Numbered from the stretch's first letter, positions 1 through 8,673 are shown. The stretch is 64,000 nucleotides of DNA from Mycolicibacterium sp. 018/SC-01/001 (GCF_007096635.1 NZ_VKAA01000022.1:49396-113395), one strand, 5' to 3'. Numbers and translations are program-made. The notes: generated by a model not told the origin, from the sequence alone.

Positions 1-551
1 GTTTCCAGCGTCACCTTGGACGTCGTGAAGGCCTCGACGACCTCGGCGGTCTTACGGCCGACCACGCCGCCCGCGATGCCGATGACCAGGGCGACGATCC
101 CCAGCACGACGAGGGCGAACCAGGACACCTTGCCGCCGAACAGGACGTCGCGCACACCCAACTTGCCGACCGGAGCGGCCTGCACGACCGGGGCGGCCTG
201 CTCGACCGCGGGGGTGCCCAATGCGACGGGGGCGCCGGGATCGCGCCAGGGATCGTCGGCGTCGTCGGCGGCACCGCCGCGCTCGGCGTCCAGGGCGCCC
301 GCGTCGGTGGGGTGCCGCTGCAACGAGTCCACGCCGGGTGACGGCCGCCCGAAGGCCTCGGCCAGCACCGGGTCGGGCGGTTGGTCCTTCGGAGCGTATT
401 CACCCTGATCGCGGCTCTGCCCACGGCTCAAGAACGAGCCGCGCACGCCGTCGGGGCGGCCGAAGGCGCGGGTGGCCGCCGGATCGACCGGCGGCCTCGA
501 CACGGGGCGTGGATCGAGACGCTCCCGGCCCGTCTGGTCGATGTTGGTCAC
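1..551 (-). CDS. htrA: HtrA-like membrane serine protease, N-terminal part
   Basis: Only the first 183 or so residues are inside the window; the protease and PDZ domains lie beyond the left edge. The visible part is a proline- and acid-rich cytoplasmic segment with two AFGRP repeats, then KLGVRDVLFGGKVSW, one strongly hydrophobic helix and the sequence GRKTAEVVEAFTTSKVTLE. This closely follows M. tuberculosis HtrA (Rv1223). HtrA proteins are envelope chaperone-proteases acting outside the membrane. The GTG at 549-551 is the only start codon in frame after the stop at 594-596, and AGAAGG lies 11 bases upstream. It follows sigE and rseA in the same direction, the usual mycobacterial stress locus. 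Confidence 0.93.
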   Translation of the reverse strand, partial: MTNIDQTGRERLDPRPVSRPPVDPAATRAFGRPDGVRGSFLSRGQSRDQGEYAPKDQPPDPVLAEAFGRPSPGVDSLQRHPTDAGALDAERGGAADDADDPWRDPGAPVALGTPAVEQAAPVVQAAPVGKLGVRDVLFGGKVSWFALVVLGIVALVIGIAGGVVGRKTAEVVEAFTTSKVTLE

Positions 552-644
552 GCGTGGATCGCCCTTCTCGTCACCGTGTTCACCTGCAAGTCTTCAGACG
601 CCAGCAATCAACAGGACCCGTTCCGGGCCGGCGTCAACCACACC

Positions 645-1055
645 CTACCGACGCTTCCGACGGGCGCGCTGTGCACCGTCGGCAAGCTGCGGCGTGTCTG
701 GAGGTTCGGCATCGTGCTCCGACCGGTGCACGGGTGCGTGCTGGGGAATCTGCGACAGCAGGCCCAGCAAAGTGCTGGGCATCGCCACCGGGCAGGCGTC
801 CCGCAGCACTTCCCGGGCCTGACGCTGCGTGTCGACCTCCATCGCGCACTCGGGGCACATCGACATGTGGTGTGCGGCGCGCAGGTGCGCGCTCATCCTC
901 AGTTCGCCGTCGACGTACGCGGCGACCGCCTCGGTCGACAGATGCTCGGTGCTGCGGAACTCGCGGGGTCCGACCGGCGCGTCACTCTGGGAGGCGAACT
1001 GGCTGGGAAGCCAGGAGAAGGCCCGGCGGAACGCATGTCCGGGATCGAACACCAC
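645..1055 (-). CDS. rseA: Anti-sigma-E factor RseA
   Basis: This 136-residue protein matches RseA (Rv1222), the anti-sigma factor that holds SigE inactive. It carries the ZAS zinc motif H63-x3-C67-x2-C70 (AHHMSMCPEC), plus the conserved N-terminal GHAFRRAFSWLPSQFASQSDAPVG stretch, given here in two parts: GHAFRRAFSW and LPSQFASQSDAPVG. The start is the first of two tandem GTG codons, with GGAGAGGAG about seven bases upstream. It lies between sigE and htrA on the same strand, 84 bases after the sigE stop. In M. tuberculosis RseA is removed by phosphorylation-dependent proteolysis; that is family knowledge and is not visible here. Confidence 0.95.
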   Translation of the reverse strand: MVFDPGHAFRRAFSWLPSQFASQSDAPVGPREFRSTEHLSTEAVAAYVDGELRMSAHLRAAHHMSMCPECAMEVDTQRQAREVLRDACPVAMPSTLLGLLSQIPQHAPVHRSEHDAEPPDTPQLADGAQRARRKRR

Positions 1056-1139
1056 CTGACTCCTCTCCGGTCATGAACGCAGGTCCTGCTTCGAATGTAG
1101 CGCGGCTTCCTGTGCACCCGCCGTTCATTCCCGGTCGGG

Positions 1140-1949
1140 CTAGGCCGAGTTCCTCATCGCCGCGCTGTCCGAGCCGTGCCGGGCCAGGTACTCCCGCAGC
1201 GCCTGCCGGCCACGGTGGATGCGGCTGCGCACGGTGCCGAGCTTGACGCCCAGCGTGGCACCGATCTCCTCGTACGACAGTCCCTCGATGTCGCACAGCA
1301 CGACGGCGGCGCGGAATTCGGGGGCCAGTGAGTCGAGGGCGGCCTGCAAGTCGGGGCCGAGCCGCGAATCGTGGTAGATCTGCTCCGGGTTCGGCTCGTC
1401 GGCCGGCACCCGCTCGTAGTCCTCCGGCAGCGCCTCCATCCGGATGCGCCCGCGGCGGCGGACCATGTCGAGGAACAGGTTCGTGGTGATGCGATGCAGC
1501 CAGCCCTCGAAGGTGCCCGGCTGATAGTTCTGGACCGAGCGGAACACCCGGATGAAGGTCTCCTGGGTGAGGTCCTCGGCGTCGTGCTGATTGCCCGACA
1601 AGCGATAGGCCAGCCGGTACACGCGGTCGGCGTGCTGGCGCACGAGCTCGTCCCAGCTGGGCATCGCAGCGTGGTCACCAGTGGCGTCGAAGACGGCGGT
1701 GCCGGTCAGCTCGTCGGTGGTCTCGACCCACTCGGCCTCGGTGAACTGTTCGAGATGGGCCATCGAGACGGGCGCAGAGACAGGCGCGGGGTTCGTGCCG
1801 GGAACGTGGATGGTCGTCGGATCCTCCGTGTCGTAGGGGGTGCGTCCGGGGTCGAAGCTCGGCTCCGAGCGCTCGAAGTGCTCAACGCGGCGCAGAGACG
1901 CATTCTTCCCGCGGTCGGCTGTCCCGTCGCGGTGCGCGGCGTCTGTCAT
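1140..1949 (-). CDS. sigE: ECF RNA polymerase sigma factor SigE
   Basis: A 269-residue ECF sigma factor. The sigma-2 region (about residues 98-165) contains ELVRQHADRVYRLAYRLSGN and DAEDLTQETFIRVF. The sigma-4 region (about 200-255) contains IEGLSYEEIGATLGVKLGTV. Both are nearly identical to M. tuberculosis SigE (Rv1221), which directs surface-stress transcription. The ATG at 1947-1949 was chosen because the sequence upstream does not resemble the family; GGGAG lies 11 bases before it. M. tuberculosis SigE is known to be made from more than one start, so a shorter form is possible. RseA and HtrA genes follow downstream. Confidence 0.95.
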   Translation of the reverse strand: MTDAAHRDGTADRGKNASLRRVEHFERSEPSFDPGRTPYDTEDPTTIHVPGTNPAPVSAPVSMAHLEQFTEAEWVETTDELTGTAVFDATGDHAAMPSWDELVRQHADRVYRLAYRLSGNQHDAEDLTQETFIRVFRSVQNYQPGTFEGWLHRITTNLFLDMVRRRGRIRMEALPEDYERVPADEPNPEQIYHDSRLGPDLQAALDSLAPEFRAAVVLCDIEGLSYEEIGATLGVKLGTVRSRIHRGRQALREYLARHGSDSAAMRNSA

Positions 1950-2117
1950 GCGAACACGTTCTCCCGTCGTGGTGAGGCAGGCATATGAGCAAACTGAACA
2001 TTTCCTGAGAAAGCTCGCCACCCATTTTCGACCAGCGGAAACGCCCGCGCAGCGGTGGGACGCGGGCAGGCGGGCGGGGCGGGGCGTGTCGGGGGGTCGA
2101 TGCCCTGGTCGACGCTC

Positions 2118-2123
2118 TACGCT
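2118..2123 (+). promoter_or_regulatory. Leaderless -10 box of the methyltransferase gene
   Basis: TACGCT lies exactly at -12 to -7 if transcription begins at the A of the ATG at 2130. This spacing is the standard arrangement for mycobacterial leaderless mRNAs and supports the chosen start. Confidence 0.7.
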
Positions 2124-2129
2124 GCGGGC

Positions 2130-2810
2130 ATGTCGAGCAGCGACGAGCCCCCCGCCGGCGGCGGCGACGCCCCGGCCACACCGAGTGTCGCCGAGGCGAT
2201 CGTCAGCCACGCCGAACACTCGATCTCCGAGGACGCGATCGTCGCCGCCGCGCGTGAGCGAGCCGTCGACATCGGCGCGGGGGCGATCACGCCGGCTGTC
2301 GGCGCGCTGCTGTGTGTGCTGGCGAAGCTGACCAGGGCGAAAGCCGTCGTCGAAGTCGGTACAGGCGCCGGGGTCAGCGGGTTGTGGCTGCTCTCGGGCA
2401 TGCGCGACGACGGCGTGCTGACCACGATCGATGTCGAACCCGAGCATCAGCGGATCGCCAAGCAGGCGTTCACCGAGGCCGGCGTCGGGCCGGGCCGCAC
2501 GCGCTTGATCAGCGGCCGCGCGCAGGAGGTGCTGACCCGGCTCGCCGACGAGTCCTACGACCTGGTGTTCATCGACGCGGCTCCGGGCGACCAACCCCAG
2601 TTCGTGGTCGAGGGCGTGCGGCTGCTGCGGCCCGGAGGAGTGATCGTGCTGCATCGGGCCGCGCTCGGTGGCCGGGCCGGTGATGCGACCGCCAAAGACG
2701 CCGAGGTGAGCGCTGTCCGCGAAGCGGCCCGTCTGATCGCTGAGGACGAACGGTTGACTCCAGTGCTGATTCCGCTCGGCGACGGCTTGCTCGCCGCCGC
2801 CCGCGACTGA
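2130..2810 (+). CDS. SAM-dependent O-methyltransferase (Rv1220c-like)
   Basis: A 226-residue class I methyltransferase of the O-methyltransferase type 3 family. The SAM-binding loop is VEVGTGAGVSGLWLL, an acidic ribose-binding stretch TTIDVEPEH follows, and the metal/active-site region is LVFIDAAPGDQ. It is closely similar along its length to M. tuberculosis Rv1220c, which also sits divergently beside sigE. The substrate is unknown. The ATG at 2130 is supported by the leaderless -10 box at 2118-2123; a longer frame upstream has no family similarity. Confidence 0.9.
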   Translation: MSSSDEPPAGGGDAPATPSVAEAIVSHAEHSISEDAIVAAARERAVDIGAGAITPAVGALLCVLAKLTRAKAVVEVGTGAGVSGLWLLSGMRDDGVLTTIDVEPEHQRIAKQAFTEAGVGPGRTRLISGRAQEVLTRLADESYDLVFIDAAPGDQPQFVVEGVRLLRPGGVIVLHRAALGGRAGDATAKDAEVSAVREAARLIAEDERLTPVLIPLGDGLLAAARD

Positions 2811-2825
2811 ATTTTCTCTGCCGAC

Positions 2826-2876
2826 CAGACGCGAACTCGAGTGATTTCGCGGCGTGTCGGCTCGAGTTCGCGTCTG
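2826..2876. repeat. Dispersed intergenic hairpin, copy A
   Basis: A perfect 16-base inverted repeat, CAGACGCGAACTCGAG (2826-2841) and CTCGAGTTCGCGTCTG (2861-2876), with a 19-base loop containing a TTTCGCGGCGTGTCGG-like core. The same element occurs at 36919-36973 and 37565-37623. It follows the methyltransferase stop and could act as a terminator, but it has no U-tract. Confidence 0.85.
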
Positions 2877-2921
2877 TCCCCTACTTCGTGTGGGCCCACG
2901 CGGGACAGCCTTGACCGTCGA

Positions 2922-2937
2922 CTAAACACGCGTTTAG
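2922..2937. promoter_or_regulatory. Palindromic operator of the TetR/ABC exporter operon
   Basis: CTAAAC-ACGC-GTTTAG has perfect six-base arms. It lies immediately upstream of, and overlaps, the putative -10 TAGCAT (2935-2940) that stands seven bases before the TetR start at 2948. This position fits autorepression by the TetR protein. Confidence 0.7.
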
Positions 2938-2947
2938 CATGTTGAAC

Positions 2948-3604
2948 ATGCGTTCAGCAGATGACCTGACCGCCGCGGCCCGGATTCGCGACGCCGCCAT
3001 CGCCCTGTTCGGCCGCGACGGGTTCCGCGTCAGCGTGCGCGCGATCGCAACGGAGGCCGGCGTGAGTCCCGGCCTGGTCATCCACCACTTCGGCAGCAAG
3101 GACAACCTGCACCGCGCCTGCGACGACTACGTGGCGGAGACCATCCGGGCTGCGAAGGCCGAGTCGATCCAGTCCTCCGATCCCGCCACGTGGATCGCCC
3201 AACTGGCCGAGATCGAGGACTACGCGCCGATGATGGCCTACCTGGTGCGCAGCCTGCAGGCCGGCGGAGACCTCGCAAAGAGCCTGTGGCACACCATGAT
3301 CGACAACACCGAGCAGTACATCGAAGAGGGTGTGCGCGCCGGCACGATCAAGCCCAGCGTGGACCCGAAGGCGCGCGCCCGATTCCTCGGAATGTCCGGC
3401 GGTGGCCTGTTCTTGCTGTACCTGCAGTTGCACCCCGACCCGTCGGATCTGCGTGCGGTGCTGCGCGACTACAGCGAAGAAATGGTGCTGCCCGCACTCG
3501 AGATCTACACCCACGGTCTGATGACCGACTCGACGATGTACGACGCCTTCGTGACCAGGCGTCAGCAAGGAATTCCGTTCACACAGGGAGACCCAGATGA
3601 GTGA
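2948..3604 (+). CDS. TetR-family repressor (Rv1219c-like)
   Basis: A 218-residue regulator. The N-terminal helix-turn-helix (about residues 10-55) reads ARIRDAAIALFGRDGF and VSPGLVIHHFGSKDNL, and a ligand-binding C-terminal domain follows. It matches M. tuberculosis Rv1219c over its length; that protein represses the neighbouring Rv1218c-Rv1217c multidrug exporter. The ATG at 2948 was preferred to the ATG at 2939 because the -10 box TAGCAT ends seven bases before it and the family starts MRSAD. The stop overlaps the next gene's start by eight bases, so the genes are co-transcribed. Confidence 0.92.
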   Translation: MRSADDLTAAARIRDAAIALFGRDGFRVSVRAIATEAGVSPGLVIHHFGSKDNLHRACDDYVAETIRAAKAESIQSSDPATWIAQLAEIEDYAPMMAYLVRSLQAGGDLAKSLWHTMIDNTEQYIEEGVRAGTIKPSVDPKARARFLGMSGGGLFLLYLQLHPDPSDLRAVLRDYSEEMVLPALEIYTHGLMTDSTMYDAFVTRRQQGIPFTQGDPDE

Positions 3605-4508
3605 GCACTCTGCGATCGAGGTGCGGTCGCTGACCAAGACATTCGGTGCGGTGAAAGCCCTCGACGGCCTCGACCTGTCGGTCGCCGACGGTGAGGTGCA
3701 CGGCTTCCTCGGCCCCAACGGCGCCGGCAAGTCGACCACCCTCCGCATCCTGCTCGGGCTCGCCCGCGCCGACGCCGGAACCGTCCGCGTCCTCGGCGCC
3801 GACCCGTGGACCGATGCCGTGGCACTACACCGGCAGATGGCCTACGTGCCCGGGGACGTCACGCTGTGGCCGACGCTCACGGGCGGCGAGACGATCGACC
3901 TGTTGGCACGGATGCGAGGCGGACTCGACACGGCGCGTCGCGACGAGCTGATCGAGCGGTTCGGCCTCGACCCCACGAAGAAGGCACGCACCTATTCGAA
4001 GGGCAACCGCCAGAAGGTGTCCCTGGTGTCGGCCTTCTCCTCGCACGCCCGACTCCTACTGCTCGACGAGCCCAGCACCGGGTTGGACCCGTTGATGGAG
4101 AACGTCTTCCAGCAATGCGTGGGTGAAGCCCGCGATCGCGGCGCCACCGTCCTGCTCTCCAGCCACATCCTGGCCGAGACCGAGGCGCTGTGCGATCGCG
4201 TCACGATCATCCGAGCCGGCCGGACCGTCGAGAGCGGAACGCTCGAGTCGATGCGGCACCTGTCGCGCACCTCGATCACCGCCGAATTGCTTCGGCAGCC
4301 ACCCGATCTCAGTGGGATTGCCGGTGTCGAAGACGTCACGGTCGACGGCACGACGGTGCGGGCGCAGGTCGACGCGGACAGCTTGGCGACGGTGATCAAG
4401 GTGCTCGGTGACGCGGGTGTCCGCAGCCTGGTCAGCCAGCCACCCACACTCGAGGAACTGTTCCTGCGCCATTACGACACGGACACCCCGGAGCAGGTGC
4501 ACGCATGA
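3597..4508 (+). CDS. ABC transporter ATP-binding protein (Rv1218c-like)
   Basis: A 303-residue ATPase of an ABC-2 exporter. Walker A is GPNGAGKSTT, the signature region is TYSKGNRQKV in place of canonical LSGGQ, Walker B is LLLLDEPSTGLDP, and a switch histidine lies in LLSSHILAE. It overlaps the TetR gene upstream and, by four bases (ATGA), the permease gene downstream. Orthologues in M. tuberculosis contribute to efflux of several drug classes. The natural substrate is unknown. Confidence 0.93.
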   Translation: MSEHSAIEVRSLTKTFGAVKALDGLDLSVADGEVHGFLGPNGAGKSTTLRILLGLARADAGTVRVLGADPWTDAVALHRQMAYVPGDVTLWPTLTGGETIDLLARMRGGLDTARRDELIERFGLDPTKKARTYSKGNRQKVSLVSAFSSHARLLLLDEPSTGLDPLMENVFQQCVGEARDRGATVLLSSHILAETEALCDRVTIIRAGRTVESGTLESMRHLSRTSITAELLRQPPDLSGIAGVEDVTVDGTTVRAQVDADSLATVIKVLGDAGVRSLVSQPPTLEELFLRHYDTDTPEQVHA

Positions 4509-6148
4509 CCACGCTGATCGAACGCCCCCACCCCGCGCACCACGCGCCCGACCACGGCACCTCACTGACCGGAACCATGTACCTGCTCCGGCTGTACGCC
4601 CGCCGAGACCGAATCATCCTGCCGCTCTGGGTGTTACTGCTCTCGGTCCCCCTGTCGACCGTCTACATCGGCGCCACCGCCTCCGTCTACCCCACCGCGG
4701 CGGACCGCGCGTCACTGGCGGCGTCGATCATGGCCAGCCCCGCCCAGCGGGCCATCTACGGGCAGGTGTTCAACGACAGCCTCGGCGCGGTCGGCATCTG
4801 GAAAGCCGGCATGTTCCACGCCCTGATCGCCGTCGCGGTGATCCTCACCGTGATCCGGCACACCCGCGCCGACGAGGAGGCCGGCCGCACCGAACTGATC
4901 GATTCGACCGCAATCGGCCGCTACTCCGGACTGACGGCGGCACTGCTGCTCGCCGGCGGCGCATCGGTGGGGACCGGGATCATCGGTGCCGCCGGTCTGC
5001 TCACGCAGGACGTCCCCGCCACCGGATCGTTGGCATTCGGCGCCGCCCTCACCTGCTCGGGTCTGGTGTTCGCCGCGGTCGCCGCCGTCGCAGCGCAGCT
5101 GTCCCCCGGCGCGCGCGTCGCCCGGGGTGCCGCGCTGGCGGCCCTCGGCGCGGCCTTCACGCTGCGAGCGGTCGGGGATGCCGGCAGCCGCGCGTCGTTC
5201 CTGAGTTGGCTCTCACCGCTGGGCTGGTCCCTCGAGGTCAGGCCATACGCCGGCGACAGATTCACGGTCCTGGCACTGCACCTCGCGCTCACCGTCGCAC
5301 TGCTCGCGGTGGCCTACCTGCTGCTCTCCCGGCGCGATGTCGGCGCAGGCCTGCTCGCCGAACGTCCTGGACCGCCCCGGGCATCCGCGACATTGGGTGG
5401 CGCGGTCGGACTGGCGTGGCGTCTCCACCGCGGAACGCTGCTGGTGTGGACGGTGGGCTTGTGTCTCTACGGCCTGCTGATCGGTACCGTCGTGCACGGT
5501 ATCGGCGAGGAGATGGGCGGTAGTCAGCTCGCCCGCGACATCGTGGCCCGCCTCGGCGGGTCCAGTGCGATCGAGCAAGCGTTCATCGCGGTGGCGTTCA
5601 GCATGCTCGGCATGATCGCCGCGGCGTTCGGGGTGTCGCTGGCCCTGCGGCTGCACCAGGAGGAGAGCAGCCAGCGCGCCGAAACGCTGCTCGCCGGCTC
5701 GGTGAGCCGAACCCGTTGGCTCGCAAGCCATGTGGTCTTCGCGATGGGTGGGCCGGCGCTCGCGCTGCTGGTGGCCGGCATCGTCACCGGGCTGACGTAC
5801 GGGGTCGCCGTCGGTGATGTCGGCGCCACCCTGCCCGCCGTGCTCGGCACGGCGGCCGCCCAGTTGCCGGCGGTGTGGCTGCTCGCCGGAGTGGCCGTGG
5901 CGCTGTTCGGCCTCGCGCCCCGCTTCGCCCCCGTCGCGTGGGGTGTCCTGGTCGCCGTCGTCGCGGTGTACCTGATGGGATCACTGGCCAACGCGCCGCG
6001 CTGGCTGCTCGATCTCGAACCATTCGGCCACATCCCCCACGTCGGCACCGGTGAGTTCACCGCGGTGCCACTGATCTGGCTGCTGTGCCTCGACGCTGCG
6101 GCGATCGCGCTGGGCATCATCGGGTTCCGCCGGCGTGACATGCGCTGA
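4505..6148 (+). CDS. ABC-2 type exporter permease (Rv1217c-like)
   Basis: A 547-residue polytopic membrane protein with about a dozen hydrophobic segments in two halves, each preceded by a short cytoplasmic stretch (for example YARRDRIILPLWVLLLS and WRLHRGTLLVWTVGLCL). It pairs with the ATPase whose stop overlaps its start. The M. tuberculosis counterpart is Rv1217c. The double-length architecture suggests one polypeptide supplies both permease halves. It is followed by a TGATG overlap with the next gene, so it is mid-operon. Confidence 0.9.
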   Translation: MTTLIERPHPAHHAPDHGTSLTGTMYLLRLYARRDRIILPLWVLLLSVPLSTVYIGATASVYPTAADRASLAASIMASPAQRAIYGQVFNDSLGAVGIWKAGMFHALIAVAVILTVIRHTRADEEAGRTELIDSTAIGRYSGLTAALLLAGGASVGTGIIGAAGLLTQDVPATGSLAFGAALTCSGLVFAAVAAVAAQLSPGARVARGAALAALGAAFTLRAVGDAGSRASFLSWLSPLGWSLEVRPYAGDRFTVLALHLALTVALLAVAYLLLSRRDVGAGLLAERPGPPRASATLGGAVGLAWRLHRGTLLVWTVGLCLYGLLIGTVVHGIGEEMGGSQLARDIVARLGGSSAIEQAFIAVAFSMLGMIAAAFGVSLALRLHQEESSQRAETLLAGSVSRTRWLASHVVFAMGGPALALLVAGIVTGLTYGVAVGDVGATLPAVLGTAAAQLPAVWLLAGVAVALFGLAPRFAPVAWGVLVAVVAVYLMGSLANAPRWLLDLEPFGHIPHVGTGEFTAVPLIWLLCLDAAAIALGIIGFRRRDMR

Positions 6149-6822
6149 TGAAGGTCATACTGCAGGCCATCGCGTCAGCGGTGATCGGCCTCGTCTGCCT
6201 GGGTGCCGCAGTGTTCATCCCGGCCGGCACCCTGCGCTACTGGCAGGGCTGGGGCTTCATCGCGGTGTTCACCGCATGCTCGGTACTGTCCGGCGTGTAC
6301 CTGGCACTGCGTCAGCCGGACGCGCTGGCCCGCCGCGTCAAGGCCGGCCCGACCGCGGAGACCAGGCCCGCCCAGCGGATCATCATCAGCCTCATCTTGG
6401 TGTCGGTCATCGCGACGCTCGCCGTCGGCGCGCTGGACTGGCGACTCAAGTGGTCGACAGTGCCGGTGTGGCTCGTCGTCCTGGGTGACATCCTCGTCGC
6501 CGTCGGGCTGATCGGCGCGCAACTCGTTGTCGTACAGAACAATTGGGCCGGTGCCAGCATCACGGTCGAGGACCGCCAGCCCCTGATCTCGACGGGGCTC
6601 TACGGCGTAGTCCGCCACCCGATGTACAGCGCGACGTTGGTGATGATGGCCGGGGTTCCTCTCGCGCTCGGCTCACTCTGGGGGCTGGCGGTCGTGGTGC
6701 TGACCATGCCGCTGTTGGCGGCGCGAATCCTCGACGAAGAGAAGCTGTTACGCGAGGGGCTAGCCGGTTATGCGGACTACACACAGCAGGTGCGCTTTCG
6801 GCTGATCCCCCGCGTGTGGTGA
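6148..6822 (+). CDS. Membrane methyltransferase of the isoprenylcysteine/phospholipid methyltransferase type (Rv1216c-like)
   Basis: A 224-residue integral membrane protein with about five hydrophobic helices. The C-terminal family motif GLYGVVRHPMYSA is followed by ARILDEEKLLREGLAGYADY. These are the conserved features of the ICMT/PEMT superfamily, which methylates membrane substrates with SAM. The start ATG overlaps the permease stop by one base (TGATG), so it belongs to the exporter operon as in M. tuberculosis. Its substrate is not known. Confidence 0.85.
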   Translation: MKVILQAIASAVIGLVCLGAAVFIPAGTLRYWQGWGFIAVFTACSVLSGVYLALRQPDALARRVKAGPTAETRPAQRIIISLILVSVIATLAVGALDWRLKWSTVPVWLVVLGDILVAVGLIGAQLVVVQNNWAGASITVEDRQPLISTGLYGVVRHPMYSATLVMMAGVPLALGSLWGLAVVVLTMPLLAARILDEEKLLREGLAGYADYTQQVRFRLIPRVW

Positions 6823-6825
6823 GTC

Positions 6826-6831
6826 CATACT
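6826..6831 (+). promoter_or_regulatory. Leaderless -10 box before the DUF4126 gene
   Basis: CATACT occupies -12 to -7 relative to the ATG at 6838. It suggests this gene has its own promoter even though it lies only 15 bases after the operon above. Confidence 0.5.
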
Positions 6832-6837
6832 GAGCGC

Positions 6838-7434
6838 ATGGAGCTGCTGACCGGGTTGGGGCTCGCGACCGCAGCGGGTCTCAATGCCTACATCCCGCTG
6901 CTGGCCATCGGGTTGCTCGCCCGGTTCACCGATCTGGTGGCGCTGCCGCCGGGGTGGGCATGGCTGGAGAACGGCTGGGTGATGGCCCTCGTCGCGGTGC
7001 TGCTGGCCGTCGAGGTGGTTGCGGACAAGGTGCCCGCGCTCGACAGCGTCAACGACACGACCCAGACGTTCATCCGGCCGACCGCTGGCGGAATCGTGTT
7101 CGGGTCCGGCACGGCGGCCCAGACCGCTGCTGTCACCGATCCCGGCGCGTTCGCCCAATCGGGGCAATGGGTGCCCGTCGTCGCAGGGGTCGTCGTCGCG
7201 CTCGCGGTGTCGCTGACGAAGTCGACGGTGCGGCCCGCAGCCAACGTGGCCACCGCCGGTGTGGCGGCGCCGGTGCTGAGCACCCTCGAGGACGTCGTCG
7301 CCGTCGTGCTCGTGGCGCTGGCGATCCTCGTGCCGGTACTGGTCCTGATCGCGCTCGCGGGCATCGCCTGGGGCGCGATCCGGCTGATCCGGCGCCGACG
7401 GCGCACGGTGTCCGCGCGCCGCGAGAGTCGTTGA
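6838..7434 (+). CDS. DUF4126 membrane protein
   Basis: A 198-residue protein with about five hydrophobic helices, starting LLTGLGLATAAGLNAYIPLL, the conserved N-terminus of DUF4126 proteins. EVVADKVPALDSVNDTTQTF and the glycine-rich AGGIVFGSG stretch are further family features. The C-terminus is a basic tail (RRRRRTVSARRESR). Function is unknown. It converges on glgC with an 18-base gap that contains a weak hairpin. Confidence 0.85.
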   Translation: MELLTGLGLATAAGLNAYIPLLAIGLLARFTDLVALPPGWAWLENGWVMALVAVLLAVEVVADKVPALDSVNDTTQTFIRPTAGGIVFGSGTAAQTAAVTDPGAFAQSGQWVPVVAGVVVALAVSLTKSTVRPAANVATAGVAAPVLSTLEDVVAVVLVALAILVPVLVLIALAGIAWGAIRLIRRRRRTVSARRESR

Positions 7435-7452
7435 CCGCCCGCCCTGCGCGGG

Positions 7453-8667
7453 CTAGACCCAGACGCCCTTACCGACCGCCACCACGCCACCGGCGCTGAC
7501 TGAGAAGCGTTCCCGGTCCTTGTCGAGGTCGACGCCCACCATCTCCCCCGGGCCGACCACGACGTTCTTGTCGAGGATCGCGTGCCGCACAACCGCTCCG
7601 CGGCCGATCCGCGCGCCCGGCATGATCACGCTGCCCTCGACGATCGCGCCGTCGTCCACCGCGACGTTCGACGACAGCACCGAATTGCGCACCGACGCCG
7701 CGGAGATGATGCTGCCGGCGCCGACGACCGACTCCTGAGCCGAGCCGCCGTTGACGAACTTGGCCGGCGCGAGGTTCTCCGAGCTGCCCCGGATCGGCCA
7801 GCGCTTGTTGTAGAGGTTGAAGATCGGATGCACGGAGACGAGGTCCATGTGTGCGTCGTAGAACGCGTCGAGCGTCCCGACGTCGCGCCAGTACCCGTGG
7901 TCGCGCTCCGTCGCCCCGGGCACCTCGTTGTTGTTGAAGTCGTACACCGACGCCATCCCGTCGGACACCAGCCGCGGGATGATGTCACCACCCATGTCGT
8001 GGTCGGAGTCGTCGTCCTCGGCGTCCGCGCGGATCGCGTCGATCAGCACCTTGGTGGTGAAGATGTAGTTGCCCATCGACACGAACGTCTGCTCGGGGTC
8101 GTCCGGCGTGCCCGGCGGGTTCGACGGCTTCTCGATGAACCCTCGGATGCGCCCGGAGTCGTCGGCGTCGATGCATCCGAACGCACTGGCTTCGGCGCGC
8201 GGTACGCGAATCCCCGCCACCGTGGCACCGGCGCCGCTCTCGATGTGCTGCTGCACCATCTGCTCGGGGTCCATCCGGTACACGTGGTCGGCCCCGAAGA
8301 TCACGATGTAATCCGGGTCCTCGTCATAGATCAGATTCATCGACTGGTAGATCGCATCCGCCGACCCCGTGTACCACCGCGGGCCGAGGCGCTGCTGCGC
8401 AGGCACCGGGGTGATGTACTCGCCGGCAAGCCCCGAAAGGCGCCAGTTCTGCGATATGTGGCGATCCAGCGAATGCGACTTGTATTGGGTGAGAACACAG
8501 ATCCGCAGGTATCGCGCGTTGACCAGATTCGAGAGCACGAAGTCGATCAGCCGGTAGGCGCCTCCGAACGGAACCGCGGGCTTGGCCCGGTCGGCTGTCA
8601 ACGGATACAGCCGTTTGCCTTCTCCGCCGGCGAGGACGATGCCCAGCACGTGTGGCGCTTCCCTCAT
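7453..8667 (-). CDS. glgC: Glucose-1-phosphate adenylyltransferase GlgC
   Basis: A 404-residue enzyme that makes ADP-glucose from glucose-1-phosphate and ATP. The N-terminal nucleotidyltransferase domain has the GIVLAGGEGKRLYPLT loop, AKPAVPFGG and GADHVYRMD. The C-terminal left-handed beta-helix repeats run from about residue 300 (SVRNSVLSSNVAVDDGAIVE). It is nearly identical in length and sequence to M. tuberculosis Rv1213. The ATG at 8667 has a leaderless -10 box (TAGGTT, 8674-8679). It is divergent from glgM, which uses its product. Confidence 0.97.
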   Translation of the reverse strand: MREAPHVLGIVLAGGEGKRLYPLTADRAKPAVPFGGAYRLIDFVLSNLVNARYLRICVLTQYKSHSLDRHISQNWRLSGLAGEYITPVPAQQRLGPRWYTGSADAIYQSMNLIYDEDPDYIVIFGADHVYRMDPEQMVQQHIESGAGATVAGIRVPRAEASAFGCIDADDSGRIRGFIEKPSNPPGTPDDPEQTFVSMGNYIFTTKVLIDAIRADAEDDDSDHDMGGDIIPRLVSDGMASVYDFNNNEVPGATERDHGYWRDVGTLDAFYDAHMDLVSVHPIFNLYNKRWPIRGSSENLAPAKFVNGGSAQESVVGAGSIISAASVRNSVLSSNVAVDDGAIVEGSVIMPGARIGRGAVVRHAILDKNVVVGPGEMVGVDLDKDRERFSVSAGGVVAVGKGVWV

Positions 8668-8673
8668 GAAACC

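Noticed and set aside
11..424. Arg/Pro/Ser-rich minus-strand frame at the left edge
   Set aside because: The HtrA frame in another register covers the same bases and matches the family residue by residue.
1960..2020. TCTCAGGA/GTTCAGTT as an MprA-type site before sigE
   Set aside because: Only loosely like a direct octamer repeat, and I cannot judge it without the regulator's motif matrix.
1950..2654. Long open extension upstream of sigE on the minus strand
   Set aside because: It is antisense to the methyltransferase gene and has no resemblance to SigE; high GC keeps such frames open.
7437..7453. Hairpin GCCCG/CGGGC between convergent DUF4126 and glgC genes
   Set aside because: Only a five-base stem; too weak to call a terminator.
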